Assembly: GCA_034766995.1 (NCBI GenBank)
Contig: CM068313.1
Coordinates: 7,445,461-7,509,460, forward strand
Source: Acanthacorydalis orientalis
Lineage: Eukaryota > Arthropoda > Insecta > Megaloptera > Corydalidae
Direction of reading: 5' to 3'
DNA: 64,000 nt
Part shown: positions 47,004-57,948 of the stretch, piece by piece
Numbering within the stretch: position 1 is the stretch's first letter
How the letters are laid out: each line of letters opens with the position of its first letter
The notes under the pieces: generated by a model
What the model saw: the letters and a program-made list of their open reading frames with translations, nothing else
Databases searched by the model: none
Told to the model about the DNA's origin: nothing
Translations under genes and position numbers: made by a program

Positions 47004-47323
47004 ATATAAACAGGTTGTCCAAATATTTGTATAATAACTAGTTATCTAATTAAGATCTAAATATAAAAAAAAAATATTCTTTACAAAAGTTATGTAATTC
47101 ATTAAAGTCCAATTATTCTATTTTTCATTAATAATTATTTTCATTTTAAACTATTATATATACTTAAACAAATTAAACGCTTTTTAATATCACTTTCTTT
47201 ATTATATTCTTGAATGGGAATCGATATTCCTACGATATTGTTGTTTATATAGATTTTATAATTTCTGAAATATTTATTTTATTTAAAGTAAATATTACAG
47301 AGATAGATTTTTGTAACAGCTTT

Positions 47324-47327
<4 letters not shown>

Positions 47328-47374
<47 letters not shown>
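47328..47374. repeat. (TA)n microsatellite
   Basis: About 47 bp of TA. Confidence 0.95.
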
Positions 47375-47376
<2 letters not shown>

Positions 47377-47758
47377 CTATGTATGTATAAATATATAATT
47401 ATTTCATAATATAATTATACAGCACAAGAACGAGAATTCATTACTCACTGATTCATTAAAAACGAATTATTATTTGATAATCATATTTGTCAAATTGTTA
47501 TTTAATGTTATTTTCTTCTCGATTCAATTATACAAGCTACAAATATAAATAAGAACGGATGTAGGAAAGAGGAAAAATATAATTTAACAATTTAATATGA
47601 ACATAAATTTCATAACAAATAAATTTATACAATTAAGAATTATTGATTCGTTTTTAAATATATTTGTCAATAAGAGAAAAATAGAAAATTATTTATATGC
47701 GGATAATTATTTATAACATATAATAAGATATATATTTAACTATTAGATGGAAATCAAG

Positions 47759-47782
47759 TTAATTATAGTTAACTATAATTAA
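47759..47782. repeat. Perfect 24-bp palindrome
   Basis: Symmetric about GTTAAC; arms TTAATTATAGTT and AACTATAATTAA with no spacer. Confidence 0.9.
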
Positions 47783-48769
47783 TAATGATGAATAATTCTC
47801 GTTAGAGTAAATGAATGATTGAAATGTTTTTTTAAGAAAATAAATAATAATCAGTTAAATACTTACAGGTACCATTGATGTCGGATGGAAGTCATTACAT
47901 TAATGAAGTTCGGTCATATATAGTTATTCAACATCTGGAAAGGAAAATAGAAGTATTTTAGTATTAAAGAAACATTTAAATATTTTACTGTTAAAAATGA
48001 ATTTTTCATTAAATCCAAAAACTAAAAACAAGGAAGAAAACAGCGAGTTGTTGGAGATGAGTTAAAAAAAGTACTTAGTTATAATATTAAAAATATAACA
48101 CAGAAGACATGAATACATTTTTCATCATGTTCATATTTGAACAATGATATTATATAGGATTATTCAATTTAGGCTTTCACATGGAAGTAAGAAAAGGGGG
48201 TGCAGGGGTTAAGAAAAGTCACTGTTATTTTTTAATTTAATATTTTAATTCAATTCAATACTAAAATACTCAATGGGAGATAATATGTTTTTTGAAATTT
48301 TTACGTTTTTTTAATAGTTTCGTGTGGAAGCCTAAGTTAAATCACTGTGTTTATATATATATATATATATACAAAATCAAAATTTGATACAAATCTACCA
48401 TACCAAGAAATCTACCATACCAACTGATTAGTTCTAACCACATCAAATAAGTTTCAACCCTTTGTACACAACTGGTAATATTATAGACCAAATTTACTAC
48501 ATCTGAAATTATTAACGTATTCGATAATACAATTTATTTAATTCGATTTTACTTAGCCTATCTATATGGGCACAGAATATATTTTTTAATATATTTCTAT
48601 TTTAACATAAAAATAATGACAAATCGATATGAAAACGTTATTATTAATAGATATTAAAAAAAGTCGTTTCATAATTGCTAGGTGATATCGATGTATTGAG
48701 AAATAAATTTCAAAAATTTCAGGTCAGAAAATAGAACAGGTTAAGGTTAACTGAATTTTAAATAAATGA

Positions 48770-49960
48770 GTTATAATTTTAATATGAAAAAAAATGTAAC
48801 TTCCAAAAATCAAATTGTTTTCTTATCTATTATTAATATTAATTTTAAATTTTTAATTAAGTATTTTGGTAATGATTTTTATATACTTCATATAAAAAAT
48901 AAAGAAATGAAATATTTGATGATAAACAAATATTTTAAAATTTATTTCATCTAAAGATGAGATATAAATGATTTTTTATATCGAAAAGCACTGAAAATTT
49001 TAAATCAGTTCTAATAAAAATATGAAATATACTTATTTACTCATCTTTACCTTTTTTGTTGCCTGATGGTTTAATTTTAAAATATCTTTATATACTTTAG
49101 ATAAATAAAAAGTAAAAAAACATTAAATTGACTGATAAACAAATATTTTATAGTTTATTTCATTACAATCTTTTATATGTGATTTAATTGTCTTATTTTT
49201 GGATTGAAAATCAATAAACATTTCAAAATATTCTAAAAAAATATAAAGTATATTTTTTATTCATCATTATATTTTTTATTGACTGTTGGATTAGTTCTAA
49301 AAGATGTTTACAAACTTTATACAAATAAAAATAATAAAAAATACATTAAATTCGCTGAGAAACAAATATTTTATAGTTTATTTCAATTTAATCGTTAATG
49401 TTTGATTTAAAAGATTTTTTGGATTAAAAATCTTACAAAATTTGAAAGTATTTCTAGAAAAATATCAAATATACTTTTATTTATTGTCATATTTTTAATG
49501 AGTGTTGGACTAGAGATTTTTACATAATTTAGAAAAATAGTAAAAAAAGACATTAAATTGATTGATAATCTACAATTTGTTTCCTCTGAATTAATGATAT
49601 TTTATTTGAATTCTGGACAATTTTCTTAAAAATTTTACATTAAAAATTGTAGAAAATTTGATTGAAATATTAATATTTTTAATTTGTTTCGTCGTACTCC
49701 TTGATATTTCAATTACATTGATTTTTTTTTAGACTTAAAATCGTAGAAAATTTAAAAACACTTAAAATAAGAAAGAAACATGCATATTTTTAACTCATTG
49801 TTTGTTACTTACTTTAGATTGACTTTAAACGATTTTTAAAAACTTTAGCAGATAGAAATTGAAATAAAAATATTAAATTAGCTGAAGATTCAATATTTTT
49901 CGATTAAAAAGTAATGAAAAATTTAAAATATTTTAAATAAGAATATTAAATATTATAGAT
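48770..49960. repeat. Decayed satellite, about 215-bp period, 4 to 5 units
   Basis: The landmark gataaacaaatatttta recurs: 48921, 49134 and, as gagaaacaaatatttta, 49357; as gataatctacaatttg at 49564; weakly as gaagattcaatattt at 49884. Spacings are 213, 223, 207 and about 320 bp. Other landmarks repeat in phase: catatttttta.tga.tgttggatta, then gatgtttacaaacttta, then aaaaaacattaaattg. The last unit is irregular. The 62-codon frame at 48766-48954 is satellite sequence, not a gene. Confidence 0.7.
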
Positions 49961-50422
49961 ATTTTTTATTATATATTCAATATGTATTCCGTTCATTATA
50001 TTCACAATTGAATTACATCAAACAAGATTACTTATGAAATATAATATTTAAAGTATACATCAACATAAACCGAACTGAAATAGAATATTACTATATGAGA
50101 GAAAAGTAACTTATCCGATCATACGTTTTATTTCATGTTTCGAAAATACGCAAATATAGTTAGAAGGCTTCTGACTAATGGACTTAATGAGTGATTACAG
50201 TCATCAACTAATACATGGATATGTGTAATGTGTACACTTCAGAGAAACTTCTGTACGATACTATGTCTTCCCTGAACCTAAGTTCGTCGTAAATTTAATT
50301 ACACATAACAGTTAGACGTTAAGCCATATAAGGGCTGCACAAGACATGAATCGACGTACACTCAAGCTACTGTCAACAAACTCGATAACAGACTTGTGTT
50401 TACATTTTCTGTTTTTTCGCAC

Positions 50423-50487
<65 letters not shown>

Positions 50488-50765
50488 TGTATGTATATAT
50501 ATATATATATACATATATATTTGATCTGATTGATGATTAGATCATTATTTTAATGGTAAAAATCTGTTTAATATATTTTTATAAATATTTTTAAACTCTT
50601 TGAACTCGAAAGGTCATATTTTCACAACACATACTTTTAACTATTCTGAAAAACATTTTTTTTTTATTTGAAATATAAAAAAATCGAATGAAAATCATAT
50701 AATGCTGCTCAAGCTAGAAAATTTACCTTTCGAATACATAAGCTTTTCTATTATTGGCTTATATA
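49961..50765. other. Stretch without recognised gene
   Basis: A slightly GC-richer part at 50250-50400 has no domain; a long interrupted (TA)n tract follows. Confidence 0.4.
50425..50520. repeat. (TA)n microsatellite with interruptions
   Basis: About 96 bp of TA with CACATATATGTATG patches near the end. Confidence 0.95.
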
Positions 50766-51268
50766 TTAAGTATTAAAAATAATTCTATGACTTTAAGGTG
50801 AATGAATTATAATTCTGCTTTAAATTAAAATATTCTCTCGTGGTTTTAGGATTTTGAAGTACCAACCTTAATATTTAACAATATTATATATATATATATG
50901 AGCTAAGCAGTCAGCATAACCTTAAAAAACAATAGTGAAAACGATGGCGTCTGAAAAACAGGATATTAGGTATTTCATAATTTTCGTATTCCAACTGAAA
51001 AAAATTATGTCAAAGCGGCAGGTATGATTTGTTCTAGTCTGTGGGAAGGTATTGTGATTTATAAACCATGCAGAAAATGTTACAACAGTGGAAGAGATCT
51101 GAAATTGCATTACGACTTCATAGACTTAAATCCGCCATATTTTTTTTACTCGACAAAAGATTCATCAGTTAGCCGACAAATGCTGTACAATACAAAATAA
51201 TAGAGAGATCTTTTGCGAATTGAAATTTATTCCATTGTATAAAAAAGGTACTGAATTAATTTCGGCGT
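50766..51268 (+). mobile_element. Mariner C, internally deleted copy (C7)
   Basis: Degenerate left end (TTAAGTATTAAAAATAATTC), then the aaaatattctctcgtggttttag block, a (TA)n expansion at 50884-50900 at the seed position, and MASEKQDI coding. The region homologous to the C-terminus is followed by the right end (AAAAGGTACTGAATTAATTT). Structure as C6. Confidence 0.75.
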
Positions 51269-51344
51269 CTCATACTTCAAAAAGTTAATCTATAGAATTT
51301 ATTAAATAGTAATTATATTTTAATCCTCTAAAGAATGATAAAAT

Positions 51345-51480
51345 CGTCATTGAAATGCACTTAATAATAATCAAAAAAGATCAACAATTAATTATTGAAA
51401 ATTTTTAATATGAAAAAGTAATGTTGTTTGTGAAGAAAGTTAAAAAAATATTTGTGAAAATATTTGACTAGTGTTGAAGT
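51345..51480 (+). mobile_element. LTIR MITE right-type arm (copy 10a)
   Basis: cattgaaatgcacttaata, aacaattaattattgaaaat, tgttgtttgtgaag and aaatatttgtgaaaatattt in right-arm order. Confidence 0.5.
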
Positions 51481-51582
51481 TAAAAGAATTTTGTGAATAT
51501 GTTAAATAATATAAAATAATATAATTTTAAACATAACTTTAAATATAAAATAATAAACACCTTTTAAAAAACTATTCTATCA

Positions 51583-52072
51583 CTGACTGAACTTACTTTC
51601 ACAAATAAATTCTTTTTTCACTCCACAAATTACACCAGGGGTTCTTAATCTGTGAGGCGTGCCTCCCCTGGGGAGGTGCAAATGGGTTAGGGGAGGAGAT
51701 GTGACTGTCTTCTATAACATTTTTGTAATTGCTTTTTTTAGAATTTAGTTTGGATTGTATCCCGGATTTGTGGTCCCATTATTCAGAACCAGCAACAAGT
51801 ATCTCATTAAATGAAACTGATGACTTTAAGTGCCTTTAATCATGCTGAAAGACAAAAAGTTATTTCAGAAAAAAATTTTCTTTACTATTTTTATGAATTT
51901 GAAGATATTAAAATAAAATTGAAAATAAAATTGTCAATTCCGTAATTTATTCATTGATAATGGCGTTCGGAAAGGATGGGAGTTGTGACTAAAAAGGTTA
52001 AAAACGCCTGAAATACACCACAATTTTTTGATCAAAAATGTTCAATAAAATATTATTAACATATATTTTTTA
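51583..52072 (-). mobile_element. LTIR MITE left-type arm split by a hAT MITE (copy 10b)
   Basis: Outer part at 51583-51635 (actgaacttactttcacaaa, ttcttttttcactccacaaa). The inner part resumes at 52019 (cacaattttttgatcaaaaa, tgttcaataaaatatt). The hAT MITE at 51636-52010 sits between. This orders the events: LTIR first, hAT later. Confidence 0.6.
51636..52010. mobile_element. hAT-type MITE with 8-bp target duplication
   Basis: Ends CAGGGGTTCTTAATCT and, reversed, CAGGCGTTTTTAACCT match at 13 of 16 positions. Flanking 8-mers aattacac (51628-51635) and aaatacac (52011-52018) agree at 7 of 8, as expected of an old hAT insertion. A GCCTCCCCTGGGGAGG near-palindrome lies just inside the left end. 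Length 375 bp, no coding capacity. Confidence 0.8.
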
Positions 52073-52486
52073 TATGTAATTGTAAATTATTTAATAGTGA
52101 ACTAACTTCTTGAAAAGAAAATTAAAAAAATTGAATTAAAAAATTTGAAAAGTAAAAATTAAATATTATTATTTTATGAAAAACCTGAATTTAAAGAACG
52201 AAAAAAAAAAACAAAAAATCTTAATTTAGATTAAAATGTTATTTTTTAATGTTGTTAAATAACATACTAATTTTTCTATTTCAAAAATAAAAATATTAAT
52301 ACTAAATTAAATGAAAACTGTAATAAAAACTCTACATATTACTTTATTGTAATGAAAAAATTAAAAAAAGTCTTTCATCTGACATTTATATGAGATGGCA
52401 ATTTAACTTCGGAAAAAACAACAAAACTGACCTTAAAATATTTTTTTTTATTTTTAAACTTCACTAAAATTATAAATAAGATACTT

Positions 52487-52489
<3 letters not shown>

Positions 52490-52523
<34 letters not shown>
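52490..52523. repeat. (TA)n microsatellite
   Basis: About 34 bp of TA. Confidence 0.95.
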
Positions 52524-52526
<3 letters not shown>

Positions 52527-53338
52527 TATGCAGTTATATTTAGAAAATGTAATAAACATTCCAAGTTCATAGCTAAAACGTAATTCGTTTATATGAAAGG
52601 AAAATATGACAGTTCATTTATTTCTGGAATATAAACGTACATTTTTTCACTTCGATATAAAAAATAAATAATTAAAATAGAAGTACAAATAATTTCCCGT
52701 TCTTAATTGGTCTTTAAGCTCTTGTGACAGTTTATCAGATAAGCTTTAACAGCTTACAATTATTAATTGTTTGTAAGTGAGAAGCTGTTCCAACTTCACA
52801 TTTTATGAATGTGAACACGCGTTCATAGATATATAAATGTACATATGAAGTGGAAGATATAGTAATTAATGAATTCATTAATCAAAAGTCAACGTTTTTT
52901 AAAAAAAATGTTTCGTTTATGTGAAATAAAAGTTTGTCCGAATGAATAAGTCGAAAAATGAATGCAGTCGTTGTCGTGTTATACACATTGATGTTAATTT
53001 TGGACTTCGTGTTGATTTATTGTCTGAAATTATGAAATTGTCTGCTCGTTCAATTTAGATCACAGTTTAATAGTCGATTACATTGGAAAAATGTTCTTTT
53101 TTATCAAAGGTGTTGCATTCATTTCAAACTTAAATTTTGTCTAAATGACAAGTGATTATTTTATATTTGATTTTATTTTTTTAAATAATTACATAACATT
53201 ATATTCTCCTTTTTGAAGTTAGAATTAAAATATACAACTGTAAACATTCTACTAATTTTTTTTTAGTTTGTAAAGATTTAAATCTGTTTCATGTATATAA
53301 ATCTTCTTAATTTAATTACCATACATTCTACCTTAATC

Positions 53339-53339
<1 letters not shown>

Positions 53340-53405
<66 letters not shown>

Positions 53406-53413
53406 AAGAGAGA
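53340..53413. repeat. (TA)n(GA)n compound microsatellite
   Basis: About 48 bp TA then about 26 bp GA; minus-strand order TC-TA. Confidence 0.95.
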
Positions 53414-53635
53414 TATTATTTGCTGTTTTCTGCATATAATTAAACAAAATGAGACCGAACTTTTGAAAAGGCAAACAATCACATTTCTAATTAAACATTT
53501 GGTAAACGGGTATTGTACATCTAAAATATATGGCGAGATTCACAAAAGTAACTTTAAGTTTGAGGAAGAAATGATTACAGAGAGACATAAGTATGTTTAA
53601 ATGAATTATATGTTAAAATTTTAATAAAAAAAATT

Positions 53636-53671
53636 ATATATATATATATATATGTTGTGTGTGTGTGTGTA
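53636..53671. repeat. (TA)n(TG)n compound microsatellite
   Basis: About 18 bp TA then about 16 bp TG, with further TATG/TGTATG patches to 53715. Confidence 0.95.
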
Positions 53672-54569
53672 TGTATGTTTGTTATGTATGTACGTATGCG
53701 TGTGTATGTTTGTGTAGAACAGTCAAAGTACTTTTAGTAAACTTCAATCTCTTCGGATGAAGTAACGAGTTTAATATTAATTTAATATTATTAGACAAAC
53801 ATTAAACAAACAAAAGGTATTAAAAATCTTATCTCAAAATTAAGCAGGAATCATTGTATATAAATGAATCAGAATGTATGAAAACGTCACTTTACAAGAA
53901 TTCCTATTTATTACAATAATAAGAAATGTTGTACATAATTTTCAGTAATATTTGAAATTTTTAATCATAGAATTATTAAAATTTACCTTAACAAACATTT
54001 TTCCAAAAAAAAAATATTTTTTTACATTATGTAAATATTATTTTCATGCGATTAAAATATAATCTGTGATAAATTTAAATTTTAAAAAATTAGTTTTCTT
54101 CTAAAATAAATAGATTGTTTTTAAATTTTTAATTAATAATGTGCATAAATTAAAATATTTAACGATTAGTTAAATGTAGAAATTAATATTTCTTAAAACA
54201 CATATTTCTTTGTAATTTAAACAAATTAAGTAATGATTTACACATAAAATAAGTGTATTAAAGTACTTACTATTACATTAAAGAAGTCAAATGTCAGTTA
54301 TATAGTTTACTTCTCAAGTATTGATATTAAATTTATCTGTGTAGTGTTCATTTATGAAATTGAAATTTCATGCTACAAATTATTTATTAAATTATTGAAC
54401 AGTTATCTATTTATTAGTAAAAGCCCATAAATAAAATTTTTAATTTAAATTTGATTCATCAATAATGTAACTTTTAATAAATTTAAAATAATATGTTAAC
54501 TCAGTTTAATAGAATTTTCTTTTGAATTTTAAAAAAAATGTTTATACCATAATATAAATATATACGAAG

Positions 54570-54571
<2 letters not shown>

Positions 54572-54637
<66 letters not shown>
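54572..54637. repeat. (TA)n microsatellite
   Basis: About 66 bp of TA. Confidence 0.95.
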
Positions 54638-54639
<2 letters not shown>

Positions 54640-55243
54640 CATTAAGATAGAAAATAGATCTTAGTTAAAATTTATTCAGTTAAGAAATAAAATGAAACAT
54701 AATGAAGAAAAAAAAAATTACCTTAAATTACTGTACATAAAAAACACATCAAATCCAGTACAATATTAAACGTGAAGCATGAAACGAAAGTTTGACGATT
54801 TTTATTACATATTCACGTATTTATGTACGAAGTGATCGGACGAGGTGCGTCGATTTTAAGGTCAATTTCGACAAGCGATAAGTCGATTAACACACATACA
54901 CACATTAGATAGATAACGATCAGTATTTGAATATCGTGCTATTAATATAGTAATTTAATCTTTCAATTTACATGCTACATATTCATTTATACATTATAAT
55001 GTTTATATTAGAGGAATTTGGCATTTTAAGAGCGGTGGTTCGTGTCACTTCGGTATTTTTATTTCTTACTTAGGCAGACGAGAACCTGATTGCTGCCGTT
55101 TTTTTCACTATTTATATTAAAATATGTTGATGGGATATACTTTTATGGGAATTGTATGGTAGCCGGACTATTTAAAAAATTACATTTTACGATCATATCT
55201 TGAATTTTATACTAACACATATTCATTACATATACTCTTCTGT

Positions 55244-55288
55244 GTATATATATATATATATATATAAATATATATATATATATGTATG

Positions 55289-55349
<61 letters not shown>

Positions 55350-55350
55350 G
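55244..55350. repeat. (TA)n microsatellite with TATG patch
   Basis: About 106 bp of TA interrupted by TAAATA and TATGTATG. Confidence 0.95.
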
Positions 55351-55386
55351 CATGTACAGGGTTATCCAAATAAAGTTTATACCACG

Positions 55387-55440
55387 TTTTCAAATTATGA
55401 AAACTCAGAGTAAAGACTCTGAGTTTTCATAATTTGAAAA
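55387..55440. repeat. Perfect 25-bp hairpin with 4-nt loop
   Basis: Left arm 55387-55411 (TTTTCAAATTATG to CTCAGAGT), loop AAAG (55412-55415), right arm 55416-55440, an exact reverse complement. Confidence 0.9.
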
Positions 55441-55739
55441 TGTAAAGACGAGCCAGAAGTCGATATCAAGTTTCAGAAATATTATTTCCAACTCCACAAC
55501 CTTGTGTTTTTCTATCGAATTAATAAGATAGAATATACTACAAGGATCTTATATATCTTTCTGTTTAAAAAAAGTCCCTTAAAATTTTTACAAAAAAAAA
55601 TGGTGAGATTTCATATTAAATTATTTTAATGATAACACCCGAAATTACAGGAAATTTTCACGAAGAATTATAATATTGATATGCGACTTTACAAAACAAC
55701 TACGTTGCAATATACCTACGAGAATGATTAGACATAGTA

Positions 55740-55744
<5 letters not shown>

Positions 55745-55806
<62 letters not shown>

Positions 55807-55808
55807 TA
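55745..55808. repeat. (TA)n microsatellite leading into X unit
   Basis: About 62 bp of TA directly joined to X unit copy 2. Confidence 0.95.
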
Positions 55809-55903
55809 TTACGATATTGACCCAATACATGCGATACAAGCGAAGCGAGTCTGGAGTACGAGCAAAGCAAGAATAGCGAGTAGGTGGCACAGTCCCCTGA
55901 TAT
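55808..55903 (+). repeat. X unit, copy 2: GC-rich interspersed sequence attached to (TA)n
   Basis: Starts ttacga after (TA)n. The blocks run atacatgcgat, aagcgaagcgag, tctggag, agcgagtagg, tggcacagtcccctgatata. They match the order of copy 1 at 16141. The function and class are unknown. Confidence 0.55.
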
Positions 55904-56332
55904 ATTTTAAAAATGAAAAAAGGGCGCTTGAAATGGCTGACACAATTTTCTATCATGGATAGAAGGATGTATATTTTGTATGCATCTCGACAAAAAAATA
56001 ATAAAACACTTATTTTAAATAAAAAAAATATTTTAAAATATTAAATAAATAAAATCATTTTCTTGACATTGTTATTTTAAATTGTAAAAAATGATCATTG
56101 ATAAATATAACTTACACACGTGACAACTAGACATTGATCAATTTTCCTAACTGATACTCTTAAAAATATTACAGACAATTGTAATCATGTAGTGATAGTA
56201 CAAAAAAGTGGAAGATATTAAAAAAGAGATGAAAAGAATTAAGAGTCATTATTATTATCTATACTCTATTAATTTTGACAACTTTTACAGTCTTATTTTA
56301 ATCCCATTGATTAATAAATGGATAACCCTGAT

Positions 56333-56389
56333 TATATATATATATATATATATACGTGTAAAAAATTGATTAGTAGTAAATTACACTTT

Positions 56390-56457
<68 letters not shown>
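56333..56457. repeat. Two (TA)n microsatellites
   Basis: TA at 56333-56354 and 56398-56457 with about 43 bp between. The first begins just after the right end of the element at 55357-56330. Confidence 0.95.
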
Positions 56458-56459
<2 letters not shown>

Positions 56460-57583
56460 TAAATCAAGAAACTAAATATCATAAATACATATATAATCGT
56501 TATACACAAATTATCTTTTTTATGATTAAATATCACGTATCTATGCTAACATCTTTGTACTATTTTTTATATGAATGTTTATATTATAGTTTCTTGTAAC
56601 TATTTACAAACACTACACTGGTTTCTAATGTTTTAGTTTCGATGATAGCATCAAAGAAAACATACCAAGATTGTTTAGTACAGTTTCGAAAAACACTAGT
56701 GTGTTTTTTTCTAAATAGTTCGAACTGACAGTAAATATACACTACAAGTTTACATTTACATAACGATACTCGTGCATTTAGTTTTCGAACATCAATATCA
56801 ATAAACTATTTGAGTGATATACAAATAGAAGTTCACACAGAGTTCGTAAATATAAACACATAGCACATTTTGCAAACAAACGATGCAGAAAACAATAATA
56901 ATAGAAAGTAAATTAAGTTCTGTATTTATATGAGATTAAAATCTTTTAATAAATTTAGAATAACTTTTTCATAAACATTTTATATCTATCTACTTTTTTC
57001 TTATTAAGACATGAAATTATAATAAACAAGTTTTTTTTTAATTACTGTGTACTTTATTTTATTACAGACAGTAGTTGTTGACATTGAAATGACTTACTCT
57101 ATTGGAAATTATAATAATTTTATTAGAGAATATTATAATCTTTATTTTAATAATAATTTAATAAAATCAAAATTTAAATATGGTTTATTTATTAATAATT
57201 ATACACATAAATTATTATACAGTGTGTGTCAAATCATACATGAATTTTATTTTAAACTCTGAAGAATTGAATAAACAAAATAAAATAGAAAATGTTTATT
57301 CAAAATTTTATGATTTTTAAAGGTTTTGATATATTAATTCATTTAGTTATTCTATGCCCGTTAACTGAATTAGAAAAATGTATCAAACAATTATTCTGAG
57401 CCTAAAAAAAATTATTCATTAACTCCTGTAAAACATTCTTGGACTCGCTTACACTTCGAGTTACAAGCATTAATGCCCATATTTCTCGTCTCTGAAACAT
57501 CTTTATTATATCATTAGTTATAGATTTATGCCAAGAGATGAAGATAGTTTTTTCCAGCGTCCTCATAAAGATACTCTCTTAAT
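56458..57583. other. AT-rich stretch without recognised gene
   Basis: Only short AT-driven frames; no exon-like sequence. Confidence 0.5.
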
Positions 57584-57948
57584 AGACGTACAAATTAACT
57601 TATAATATGTATAAATTATTTGTTCTTTGGGCTGAGAAGTTCTCTCTCATGCGGTGCAATCACTGGACCTAACACCCATCAGATTATCACCTGTTTCAGT
57701 CACTCCACCTTCACCTGGCTGATACCCATTTTAAAACAATGAAATAGATCAGAAAATGCATTGCCAACTTTAACGACTCAATGCCGCCATCTTTTTTTGA
57801 TATGAGATTCGTCTGTTATCCAATAGATAGAGTGAAATTATATAAAATAATAGAGGATATTTTGAAGACTGAAATGAGTTTCATTTTTCCGTAAATAAAT
57901 ATTCATGTTTCTAAAAAAAGGCACCCAATTAATTTATACATCTAATAT
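57584..57948 (+). mobile_element. Mariner C copy retaining the third catalytic block (C8)
   Basis: Degenerate left end (GACGTACAAATTAACTTATA) and right end (AAAGGCACCCAATTAATTTA). It has lost the N-terminal half but keeps the C-terminal third of the transposase. Confidence 0.75.
57674..57866 (+). pseudogene. Mariner C transposase C-terminal third
   Basis: Frame reads SDYHLFQSLHLHLADTHFKT then MK, a stop, and RKCIANFNDSMPPSFF. The SDYHLF block holds the third catalytic Asp. Frameshifted afterwards. Confidence 0.7.

Larger units (their letters stand above)
44421..48769. other. AT-rich stretch without recognised gene
   Basis: Contains microsatellites, an LTIR arm at 46130, a CAGG-type terminus-like string at 47011, and a 24-bp perfect palindrome at 47759-47782. 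A short direct repeat ccagatatactttttg occurs twice at about 45193-45230. No exon-like sequence. Confidence 0.4.
52073..55243. other. AT-rich stretch without recognised gene
   Basis: Holds (TA)n at 52490, 53340, 53636 and 54572. The GC-richer part at 54840-54890 has no splice-bounded frame. Confidence 0.45.
55357..56330. mobile_element. Candidate terminal-inverted-repeat element of about 970 bp
   Basis: Left end CAGGGTTATCCA (55357) and its exact reverse complement TGGATAACCCTG ending at 56330 form a 12-bp perfect inverted repeat. The left end follows a TA. The termini resemble the DD41D element end at 29757 (CAGGGTTTTCCA). The inside holds a perfect hairpin, a (TA)n tract and X unit copy 2, with no transposase recognised. 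A TA does not directly follow the right end, so the duplication is imperfect or the match is fortuitous. Confidence 0.45.

Noticed and set aside
48766..48954. 62-codon frame as a gene
   Set aside because: It lies in the decayed satellite array.
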